NCBI GenBank assembly: GCA_965242565.1
Contig: OZ251457.1
Coordinates: 1,488,001 to 1,552,000, forward strand
Length of the DNA stretch: 64,000 nt
Source: CATQGW01 sp965242565
GTDB taxonomy: Bacteria; Chloroflexota; Dehalococcoidia; Bin125
Direction of reading: 5' to 3'
Of this stretch, positions 17,358-24,233 are shown one piece after another. Position numbers and translations under genes: made by a program. Under the pieces are notes generated by a model. It worked only from the letters and a program-made list of their open reading frames with translations. It was not told the origin of the DNA and made no database searches. How positions within the stretch are numbered: the stretch's first letter is position 1; each line of letters opens with the position of its first letter.

Positions 17358-18410
17358 ATGACCACCACACACCACCTCCACGACGAACTCTCCGCCATCG
17401 ACTGGTGCTACGAGCAGGGCTGGACCGACGGACTCCCCGTCGTCCCTCCCGTCCGCGAGCGCGTCGAGCGCTTCCTCGCCGCCGCCGGACGCCCGCCCGA
17501 AGAGGTCGTCGCGCAGCACCCCGCCACCGGCCGCCAATGCAGCGTCCAGGACGCCGCCGTCAACGCCGTCATGGCCGGCTGCCTCCCGCAGTACTTCCCC
17601 ACCGTCCTCGCCGCCCTCGAAGCGCTCAACGAGGACGCCTACAACTTCCACGGCTCCACCGCCTCCACTGGCGGTTCCGCCCCCGTCCTGATCGTCTCCG
17701 GCGACATCCAGGACGAAATCGGCCTCAATGTCGGCGTCAATGTCTTCGGACCCGGCGCCCGCGCCAACGCCACCATCGGACGCGCCATCCGCCTCGTCAT
17801 CCTCAACATCTTCCGCATGACCCCCGGCATCGCCGACCGCTCCACCACCGGCTGGCCCGGCAAGTACAGCTGCTGCATCGGCGAAAACGCCGCCCACAGC
17901 CCCTGGGAACCCCTGCACGTCAGCCTCGGCTTCCCGCCCGAAGTCAGCACCGTCACCGCCTTCGCCGCCTCCGGCTTCTACAACATCGAGAACCACTACA
18001 CCGCCGACCCCGACGCCCTGCTCGACACCTTCGCCGACACGATGGCCGCGCTCGGCGCGCTGACCGACGGCCAATCGTTGGTCGTCATGTCCCCTGAACA
18101 CGCCCAGATCGCCGCCTCCGCCGGCTACACCCGCCACGATGTCCAACGCCGCCTCTTCGAGCGCGCCCAACGCCCCGCCGCCCAACTGCTCGCCCACGGC
18201 AAGTGGCCCGCCGACCGCACCGCCGACGGCCTCGCGCCCGACGCGCCCCAGCACGGCGACGCATTCCACCGCGGACGCGAACCCGACGACATCCTGATCG
18301 TCGTCGCAGGCGGCGAAGCCGGCGGGCACTCCGCCTTCCTCCCCTCCTGGAGCCGCGGCCGCAACTCCATCTACCAAACCAAACCGATCGGCGTCTGCCT
18401 CGACTGCTGA
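17358..18410 (+). CDS. conserved partner of UGSC selenoprotein, function unknown
   Basis: 350-residue soluble protein with no signal or membrane segment. I recognise the family by its opening YEQGWTDGLPVVPPVRERVERFL (residues 15-37), the central FGPGARANATIGRAIRLVILN and KYSCCIGENAAHSPWEPLHVSLGF; members commonly sit beside UGSC proteins. Conserved-looking Cys occur in KYSCCIGEN and TGRQCSVQDA, and the protein ends in CLDC, which hints at thiol or redox chemistry. It is 34 bp upstream of the UGSC gene and probably co-transcribed. I cannot name a reaction; a two-component enzyme with the Sec protein is an inference. Confidence 0.75.
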   Translation: MTTTHHLHDELSAIDWCYEQGWTDGLPVVPPVRERVERFLAAAGRPPEEVVAQHPATGRQCSVQDAAVNAVMAGCLPQYFPTVLAALEALNEDAYNFHGSTASTGGSAPVLIVSGDIQDEIGLNVGVNVFGPGARANATIGRAIRLVILNIFRMTPGIADRSTTGWPGKYSCCIGENAAHSPWEPLHVSLGFPPEVSTVTAFAASGFYNIENHYTADPDALLDTFADTMAALGALTDGQSLVVMSPEHAQIAASAGYTRHDVQRRLFERAQRPAAQLLAHGKWPADRTADGLAPDAPQHGDAFHRGREPDDILIVVAGGEAGGHSAFLPSWSRGRNSIYQTKPIGVCLDC

Positions 18411-18444
18411 CGCCCAACCAGCACCCAACCAGCAAAGGCGCGCG

Positions 18445-18984
18445 ATGATGTCTCTCGAACTGCTCGACCCCACCGGCCAAACGCCCGAAACCGGCTACGC
18501 CGCCGCCCCGCGCCTGCCGTCCCTCGACGGCCTGCGCATCGGCCTGCTCTCCAACGGCAAGGTCAACGCCGACCGACTCCTCCGCCTCACCGCCGAGCGC
18601 TTCGTCGAGCGCCACGGCTGCTCGATCGTCTGCGAGACGGCCAAGCCCAACGCCTCCCGCATCGCCGACCCGCAGGTGCTCCGCGACCTCAGCCACGACG
18701 TCGACTTCCTGATCACCGCTGTCGGCGATTGAGGCTCCTGCTCCACATGCAGTGTGCATGACGCCGTCACCTTCGAGCAGCTCGGCAAGCCCGCCCTCGC
18801 CATCTGCACCCACCCCTTCGAGCCGACCAGCAAAATGATCGCCCGCACCCTCAGCCTGCCCGACTTCCCCTTCGCCCTCGTCGACCACCCCATCGGCAGC
18901 GCCGACACCGCAGAACTCACCGCCCGCGCCGCCTCCGCCTACGACCAGGGAACCCGCATCCTGCTGCCCGGAAACGACACATGA
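18445..18984 (+). CDS. UGSC-family selenoprotein (UGA read as selenocysteine)
   Basis: A continuous 179-residue frame is interrupted only by UGA at 18730-18732, residue 96. It sits in AVGD-U-GSCSTCSVHDAV, exactly the U-G-S-C motif for which this family is named; Cys99 makes a UxxC redox pair and Cys102 follows. Both halves look equally protein-like, with a Rossmann-like start (LDGLRIGLLSNGKVNADRLL) and C-terminal KPALAICTHPFEP. A SECIS-like hairpin lies just downstream of the UGA. The stop overlaps the DUF3800 start (ATGA). Automated calling would split this gene into a 95-residue fragment and a remnant. Biochemical role is unknown to me; a thiol/selenol oxidoreductase is inferred. Confidence 0.85.
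18730..18765 (+). promoter_or_regulatory. in-frame UGA and bacterial SECIS-like stem-loop
   Basis: After the UGA (18730-18732) comes CATGCA (18746-18751), loop GTG and TGCATG (18755-18760), a perfect 6-bp stem. GGC (18733-18735) can close a lower stem with GCC (18763-18765). The apical loop begins 19 nt after the UGA and contains G and GU, in line with known bacterial SECIS geometry, where SelB binds a G/U-containing loop 16-37 nt downstream. Confidence 0.75.
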
Positions 18985-19703
18985 AAACCCTTGGCCTCGA
19001 CGAGTCCGGCGACGACAACCTCGTCCGCATCGACCCCGCCTATCCGATCTTCGTCGTGGGCGGCGTCATTCTTGAGAACGACTACATCCCCGCAGCAACC
19101 GAAGCGGTCAACGAGTTCAAGCGCGAACTGTTTGGCCGCGATGACTTTGTCCTCCACACCGCTGAAATCATGCGGAGCCGCAGGGTCTTTTCTCGCTTGC
19201 GACAGCCGGGCTTTCGGCAAGAGTTCTACGAACAACTCAACGATCTGGTCCGCAGCCTCGAATTCAGCGTCATCGCCTGTGCTGTTCGCAAGGATCGCTA
19301 CGCGCCGGGATCACAGACTCTTGATCGCGATCTGTACCGCTTGGCGCTGAGGTCGTTGACGAACCAATTTTGCGAGATCATCGGCGATCATCGCAACGGC
19401 GGCCGGATGCGCGCCGAGCGGCGTCGCCCGGATATGGACCAGGCGGTTGAGCGCAGTTGGGAAGAACTGTGCCGGGACGGAACCGCCACCACAAGCGCTG
19501 CCACGATCCGCCGTCGGATCGCATCCTTGACGCTGCACACGAAGCTCGATCGGCTTGTCGTCCTCGAGCTTGCCGACCTCGTCGTGACGCCGATCGGCCG
19601 GCACATCTCCGGACGCCCGGATCAAGCAGATTGGCACATCGTTCAGGAGAAGCTCCACGGCGACGCGGACTCGGCGGTGACGATCTTTCCCAAGCAAGGA
19701 TGA
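18981..19703 (+). CDS. DUF3800 domain protein (RNase H-like fold)
   Basis: 240 residues opening with MKTLGLDESGDDN, the DESG signature of DUF3800, followed by the second acidic patch FVVGGVILE and RDDFVLHTAEIM. The family is scattered through bacteria and phages, often near mobile or defence genes, and is predicted to adopt an RNase H/Ruv-like nuclease fold; activity is not established. The start overlaps the UGSC stop, but codon use here is visibly less GC-saturated than upstream (for example tttgtcctc, ttgaacg-type codons), suggesting later insertion downstream of the operon. A 9-bp hairpin starts at its stop codon. Confidence 0.8.
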   Translation: MKTLGLDESGDDNLVRIDPAYPIFVVGGVILENDYIPAATEAVNEFKRELFGRDDFVLHTAEIMRSRRVFSRLRQPGFRQEFYEQLNDLVRSLEFSVIACAVRKDRYAPGSQTLDRDLYRLALRSLTNQFCEIIGDHRNGGRMRAERRRPDMDQAVERSWEELCRDGTATTSAATIRRRIASLTLHTKLDRLVVLELADLVVTPIGRHISGRPDQADWHIVQEKLHGDADSAVTIFPKQG

Positions 19704-20037
19704 AGGCCGGCGCCCGCAGTGGCAGAGGCCGGCCTTCGCGCCCCCAACAACCATTGACAGCGCAACCGGGGGTCTGGCGACGCCGTCGGTGGGACCGGGT
19801 TCCGCTACGCAGGCACCGGCCCTCACCCCAATTATGCACGCTCAGGGTAGGTTGTCAAGTATCCGACCTAATGTCAAGAATGCTCCACAAGAAGAAGTGA
19901 GGCCGGCCCCCGCTACGCAGAAGCCGGCTCTCCGACCCCCTACAGCCATTGACAGCGCCTCACCGGGGGCCTGGCGACGCCGTCGGCGGGACCGGGTTCC
20001 GCTACGCAGGCACCGGCCCTCACCGCCAATGATGCAC
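19703..20037. repeat. four related hairpins and a duplicated ~90-bp unit
   Basis: Hairpins lie at 19703-19736 (AAGGCCGGC/GCCGGCCTT), about 19789-19827, 19899-19930 and 19985-20024. Hairpins 2-4 share the loop core CCGCTACGCAG flanked by CCGG arms. A unit starting CCATTGACAGCGC and ending ATGCAC is present twice (19751-19839 and 19946-20037) with few differences. TGTCAAG occurs at 19853, 19873 and 20052, and TAGGT/ACCTA flank the first. No protein is seen. This may be a structured RNA or a decayed miniature mobile element; hairpin 1 may terminate the DUF3800 transcript. Confidence 0.7.
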
Positions 20038-20073
20038 CTGACACCCCAGCGATGTCAAGCTGTCGACCCACCC

Positions 20074-21231
20074 TCACTCCGGCCCCACCAACTCCCGACC
20101 AATCAGCAGACGCCGAATCTCGCTCGTCCCCGCCCCGATCTCCAGCAACTTCGCGTCCCGCACATACCGCGCCACCCGACTCTCGCTCATGTAGCCGTAG
20201 CCCCCGTGAATCTGCACCGCCTTGTCCGCCACCCGACTCGACATCTCCGCCGAATACAGAATCGCCGCAGCCGCCTCCTTGTTCGCCCGCTCGCCCTGCG
20301 ACGCCCGCTGCTCCACCACCGACGCCGTGCGGTAGACCAGCCAGCGCGCCGCCTCCAACTCCGTGTACATATCCGCCAGCATCGCCTGAATCAGCTGAAA
20401 ATCGCCGATCCGCTGCCCGAACTGCCGCCGCTCCCGCGCATACCCGATCGCCGCCTCCAGCGCCGCCTGCGCAATCCCCAGCGGCTCGCCCGCCAGAAAC
20501 GCCCGCTCCACCGCCAGACCCTGCATCATCACCGACGCCCCGCCGCCCTCGTGTCCCAGCACGTTCCCCGCCGGCACCAGACAGTCCTCCAACAACAGCT
20601 CCGCCGTCGGCGAGCCCCGGTGCCCCACCTTGTCCAGCTGCTGACCGACCGAAAAGCCCTCAAACGATGACTCCACAATGAACGCCGTCACCCCCCGCGA
20701 GCCGGCCTCCGCATCCGTCTTCGCATACAGCACCAGCGTGTCCGCCACCGAACCGTTCGTGATGAACATCTTCGTCCCATTCAGCCGATAGACATCCCCC
20801 TCTCGCACCGCCGTCGTCCGAATCCCCACCGCGTCCGATCCCGCCTCCGGCTCCGTCAGCGCCAGCGCCCCCACCTCCGCGCCGCTGCACAGCCCCGGCA
20901 GATAGCGCTCCTTCTGCCCCTCGTTCCCGTTCGCCGCGATGTTGTTCGCGCACAAATTCGCGTGCGCCCCGTACGACAGCGCCACCGACGCCGATACCCG
21001 CGCCAACTCCTCCGTCGCGATCACCCCCGCCAGCAGCCCGGCCTCGGAGCCGCCGTAGCGCTCCTCAATCGTCACCCCCAGCAGCCCCAACTCCCCCAGC
21101 CTCGGCCACAAATGCCCCGGCCACATGTCGTCGCGATCCATCTCATCCGCGATCGGCTCAATCTCCGCCTCCGCGAAATCCCGCACCGTCCGCCGCACCA
21201 ACTCCTGCGCCTCGCTGAGCTCAATCACCAT
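20074..21231 (-). CDS. acyl-CoA dehydrogenase, isovaleryl-CoA dehydrogenase-like
   Basis: 385-residue FAD-dependent acyl-CoA dehydrogenase. FAD/acyl-binding motifs ALTEPEAGSD (125-134) and YGYMSESRVARYVRDAK are present. The C-terminal signature reads LEIGAGTSEIRRLLIGR, lacking the Glu that serves as base in medium-chain enzymes. The alternative base typical of isovaleryl-CoA dehydrogenases is present as Glu242 in GLAVERAFLAGEPLG. Substrate is therefore probably a branched short-chain acyl-CoA from leucine degradation. The ATG follows GGGAGGG. It is monocistronic between two repeat-rich spacers. Confidence 0.93.
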   Translation of the reverse strand: MVIELSEAQELVRRTVRDFAEAEIEPIADEMDRDDMWPGHLWPRLGELGLLGVTIEERYGGSEAGLLAGVIATEELARVSASVALSYGAHANLCANNIAANGNEGQKERYLPGLCSGAEVGALALTEPEAGSDAVGIRTTAVREGDVYRLNGTKMFITNGSVADTLVLYAKTDAEAGSRGVTAFIVESSFEGFSVGQQLDKVGHRGSPTAELLLEDCLVPAGNVLGHEGGGASVMMQGLAVERAFLAGEPLGIAQAALEAAIGYARERRQFGQRIGDFQLIQAMLADMYTELEAARWLVYRTASVVEQRASQGERANKEAAAAILYSAEMSSRVADKAVQIHGGYGYMSESRVARYVRDAKLLEIGAGTSEIRRLLIGRELVGPE

Positions 21232-21826
21232 CGTCCCTCCCCGCCTCAGCCTAGTACCCGTTCACGCTTCCACTGCACTACCGCCCCACTGCCATCACTC
21301 CCGCCCCCCTCTCCTCGTCATCCCGCCCTATCTCCCCATCATTCCCGCCCTCTCCCCGTCATTCTCGCCCTCTTCTCCCGTCATTCCCGCCCCCGAGCGG
21401 GAATCGGCCCCGAGCAGCCTCCCACCCTCGTGCCCAGGACCCGTCGCCCCCAGACTTGATCTGGGGGCCCAAACCCAACTACCTTCGCAGCGCCGACCCC
21501 ACCAACAACCCACCAACGCCCGTCCGCAGACCATCCCATACCCCGCGCCAGCCGCCGTATGGATAGGCGGTAATCGGCCCCGAGCAGCCTCCCACGCCCG
21601 TGCCCAGGATCCGTCGCCCCAGACTTGATCTGGGGCCCAAACCCAACCCCCTTTGCAGCGCCAGAGGCCCGAACCACCCGCCAACACTCGTCCACAGGAC
21701 ATTCCCATGCGCTGCACTGCCGACAGCCGCCGCATGGTTCCCTGCTCGGGGGCGGGAATGACGGAGGAAAGGGCGAAAACGACGGAAGCGTGAACACGCC
21801 CTGGCTTGCCCCCGCCGACGATCCCC
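21232..21826. repeat. repeat-filled intergenic region (families A and B)
   Basis: No gene is seen between acyl-CoA dehydrogenase and the J-domain gene. Imperfect family B half-sites run from 21297 and end in a full hairpin (21383-21404). A family A copy with a lengthened stem, CCCCCAGA/TCTGGGGG, lies at 21447-21467 and a standard one at 21617-21635; each follows a CGTGCCCAGGA/GACCCGTC-type flank, making a duplicated ~170-bp block. A reversed, imperfect family B copy is at 21737-21760. Confidence 0.8.
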
Positions 21827-22837
21827 TCACCGGAAGAGACGGCCGAAATTAGCCGCCCCCCGATCCCGTCCACTCCCTCCCGACTCCACGCCATCAGCTT
21901 CCGAATCAGCAAAATGCTCCGAGAGCGCCTCGCGCAACTCGTCGGGGCTCGGGAACCTCGCCATCGTCGTCGGATTCGTCCGCGTTCGCTGCCGCACATT
22001 CACCTGCCTGAACATCCGCTCGTTCATCGCAAACGCGAAAGGAACCTCTTCCTCCAGCGCCCGTTGCATCGCCTGATCCAGCAGCGGCGCAGCCAACGCC
22101 ATCCCCGGTGCCGCCACCACCAGCGCAGCATCAAACCGAGCGCCGTCCAGCATCACCGAGAGAACAAGCTCAACGCTCGCCGGCGCGATGCCGCCGTTGC
22201 CGCGATAGCGCTCGCGGATCGCGGCCGCCGCATCCGCCCAGCCGCGCGCCTCCAACGCCGCAGCGATGCGATCAATCGGCGGAGCCGAGCTTGACGCGGG
22301 CGCGTGCCGCGGCTTGGTCCGCTGCCGCCGCACGTCGGCAGAGCGCCGGCGCGCCGAACGCCCCGAATTCGCGCCGGTTGCGCGGCGGCGATCCTCGCGT
22401 TCGCCGCCGCGCGCCTCCGGCGGCGGCCGGCGAGACTCCTCTGCTTCCCGCTGCGCCCGTTGCTCGGCTTCGTGACGCGCCCGGCGCCGCGCGGCGCGGC
22501 GGCGTTGCGCACGCTCCGCATCGGCCCGCCGCGCCCGTTCCATCTCGTCGCGGAAAGCGCGGTGCGTCTCGGCGCGTTCGGCGGGCGACTGCGGCTGAGG
22601 CGGCGGCGACGGCGTCTCCACCTGCCGCCGAGCGTCCAGCGGCACGCCGGCGGCGAGCAGATCGCGGGCTCGATTCAGCTCCGCCATCCGCTGATCCGCC
22701 TGCGGATCGTCGGGATTCAGATCGGGGTGATGCCGCATCGCCAGCTCGCGGTAGCGCTTCCTCACCGCCTCAGCATCCGCGCCCGGCGCCACGCCCAACA
22801 CCTCAGCCGCCTCCGCCGCGCTGTTCGGAATCGCCAT
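21827..22837 (-). CDS. J-domain (DnaJ-like) protein with Arg-rich linker
   Basis: 336 residues. The N-terminal J domain (about 5-65) has the HPD tripeptide at 37-39, which stimulates DnaK ATPase. There is no G/F region, zinc finger or canonical DnaJ C-terminal domain, so it is a class III J protein. Residues 85-190 are highly charged (many Arg, Ala, Glu) and may be coiled or disordered. The C-terminal 130 residues are a globular domain I do not recognise. The client or partner is unknown. Confidence 0.8.
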   Translation of the reverse strand: MAIPNSAAEAAEVLGVAPGADAEAVRKRYRELAMRHHPDLNPDDPQADQRMAELNRARDLLAAGVPLDARRQVETPSPPPQPQSPAERAETHRAFRDEMERARRADAERAQRRRAARRRARHEAEQRAQREAEESRRPPPEARGGEREDRRRATGANSGRSARRRSADVRRQRTKPRHAPASSSAPPIDRIAAALEARGWADAAAAIRERYRGNGGIAPASVELVLSVMLDGARFDAALVVAAPGMALAAPLLDQAMQRALEEEVPFAFAMNERMFRQVNVRQRTRTNPTTMARFPSPDELREALSEHFADSEADGVESGGSGRDRGAANFGRLFR

Positions 22838-22938
22838 CCCACCCCTCGCCCATTCGTTCTACGATCCTACCAGGCGCCCCGCTCAACTGTCCCAGACAAA
22901 CACCCCACGCGCCAGCCTACCCCCACGCACCGCCCCCA

Positions 22939-23262
22939 TCAGCCGCCACCGCTCGGCCGCCGCTGATGCCCCAGACGAAAGAGAGTGGGCGTCGGGAAGA
23001 ACAGCGCCTCCGGCCAGACCCCGATCGTGTGGCCGAATCCACATTCGACGTAATGAATCCGGGCGAGTGGCTGCCCCTCGATGTCCCATACTCGCGTGTA
23101 GTACGACACGCCGCCCCAACTGCACCGGTACGCTGGTCCTGTCGTGCCCGGCTCCAGCGTCTCGCTGAAGCGGCCCTCCACGACACCCGCGAAGACCCCG
23201 AGTGCCGCGAACAGATCATCGAGTTCGTATTCCGGTATCCTCAGACTCGGACGTTTAGGCAA
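22939..23262 (-). CDS. conserved-looking hypothetical protein
   Basis: 107 residues beginning at TTG 23262. Composition is that of a small soluble globular protein with many aromatics (EGRFSETLEPGTTGPAYRCSWGGVSYYTRVWDIEGQ), unlike random GC-rich translation. No family is recognised. It is divergent from the gene at 23274 with only 11 bp between starts, so both may share one regulatory spacer or one may not be real. The start codon is uncertain. Confidence 0.5.
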   Translation of the reverse strand: MPKRPSLRIPEYELDDLFAALGVFAGVVEGRFSETLEPGTTGPAYRCSWGGVSYYTRVWDIEGQPLARIHYVECGFGHTIGVWPEALFFPTPTLFRLGHQRRPSGGG

Positions 23263-23273
23263 GCGAGGCCCCC

Positions 23274-23546
23274 ATGACGCCGAGCGAAGAGACCGCGGCA
23301 GAACTGCGCACGCTGCTGACAGCTTACCTGCGCGGTCAGCGCAGCGCCGACGACATCTACAGCTTCGAGATGGAGCGCCACAGCGACGACGACATCGACC
23401 GCGTGTTGCGTGAACGCATGGCGCGCCTCTCCCTCGTCGCCGCCGAAGTCGACCGCGGTTGGGCGCCCAACTCCGCCCTTATGTCGCTTGCCCGCGAGAC
23501 GCTCAACAGCCTGCCCGTCCACGCCGCCGAGGTCGCCGCAGACTAG
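23274..23546 (+). CDS. small acidic hypothetical protein
   Basis: 90 residues, largely helical and acidic (SEETAAELRTLLTAYLRGQRSADDIYSFEMERHSDDDIDRVLRERMARL). GAGG lies five bases before the ATG. No domain is recognised. It is divergent from the preceding hypothetical gene, which suggests a small two-gene locus, but function cannot be inferred. Confidence 0.55.
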   Translation: MTPSEETAAELRTLLTAYLRGQRSADDIYSFEMERHSDDDIDRVLRERMARLSLVAAEVDRGWAPNSALMSLARETLNSLPVHAAEVAAD

Positions 23547-23723
23547 TTCCGCCCTCCTTTCCGACCTCTCCCCCCGTCGCGGGAGGATCCCTTACGACCT
23601 CTCCCACCATCTCGGGGGGAGTCCTCTTCCGACCTCTCCCACCATCGCGGGGTGAGTCCCCTTCCGACCTCTCCCCCCATCCTGGGGGGAGATACAGAGG
23701 GGGGCCGGCCGCCCACCTCCCAC
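23547..23723. repeat. tandem family E units
   Basis: Four consecutive CCGACCTCTCCC-type units (beginning near 23561, 23594, 23629 and 23664), each followed by a GGGG-rich arm. The last is a perfect hairpin CTCCCCCC/GGGGGGAG with loop ATCCT (23671-23691). No gene is seen. Confidence 0.8.
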
Positions 23724-23729
23724 TACCCT
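23724..23729 (+). promoter_or_regulatory. -10-like hexamer TACCCT before lutC
   Basis: TACCCT ends six bases before the ATG at 23736, the same leaderless arrangement as for other genes here, with no Shine-Dalgarno. Confidence 0.45.
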
Positions 23730-23735
23730 GCCCCC

Positions 23736-24233
23736 ATGCCCCCCAACCTCACCACCGACTTCGCCGCCGCCCTCCAGGCCGCCCAGGGCGAAACGCACCA
23801 CTTCAACTCCTGGACAGCCCTCGCCGACTTCGCCCGCAACCTCGACCCGCAACCCATCGCCCGACGCGGACTCCCCCTCAGCGGGATCGAAGCGCCGCGC
23901 AGCATCGCAGCAATCGCCGACCGCCCCGTCGGCCTCACCCAGGCCGCCCTCGGCGTCGCCGAAACCGGCTCCCTCCTGCTCGTCGAACCCGACCCCACCG
24001 ACCGCTGCATCTCCCTGCTCACCCGCCACCTGATCGTCGCCCTGCGCGAAGATGACATCCTCCCCACCCTCGACGACGCCTTCGCCTGGCTCGCCGCCCA
24101 GCCCCGCGCCGCCGCCTACGCCACATTCGTCACCGGCCCCTCACGCACTGCTGACATCGAGCGCTCCCTCACCATCGGCGTCCAGGGCCCCAGCCGCCTC
24201 ACCGCCGCCATCCTGACGGACAAACAACCGTGA
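23736..24233 (+). CDS. lutC: LutC-like LUD-domain protein of the L-lactate oxidation complex
   Basis: 165 residues, shorter than the usual 200-240 but with the characteristic LUD core: LTQAALGVAETGSLLLVEPDPTDRCISLLTRHLIVAL and the C-terminal GPSRTADIERSLTIGVQGPSRL signature. LutC acts with LutA and LutB in a cytosolic iron-sulfur complex that oxidises L-lactate to pyruvate. The in-frame extension to 23652 lies in family E repeat sequence and is rejected. The stop overlaps the GTG of the next gene (GTGA), so the two are coupled. Confidence 0.88.
   Translation: MPPNLTTDFAAALQAAQGETHHFNSWTALADFARNLDPQPIARRGLPLSGIEAPRSIAAIADRPVGLTQAALGVAETGSLLLVEPDPTDRCISLLTRHLIVALREDDILPTLDDAFAWLAAQPRAAAYATFVTGPSRTADIERSLTIGVQGPSRLTAAILTDKQP

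Noticed and set aside
18445..18732. Reading the UGSC gene as a pseudogene or two genes split by TGA
   Set aside because: The UGA falls exactly at the selenocysteine of the family motif, the frame is kept on both sides, and a SECIS-like hairpin follows.
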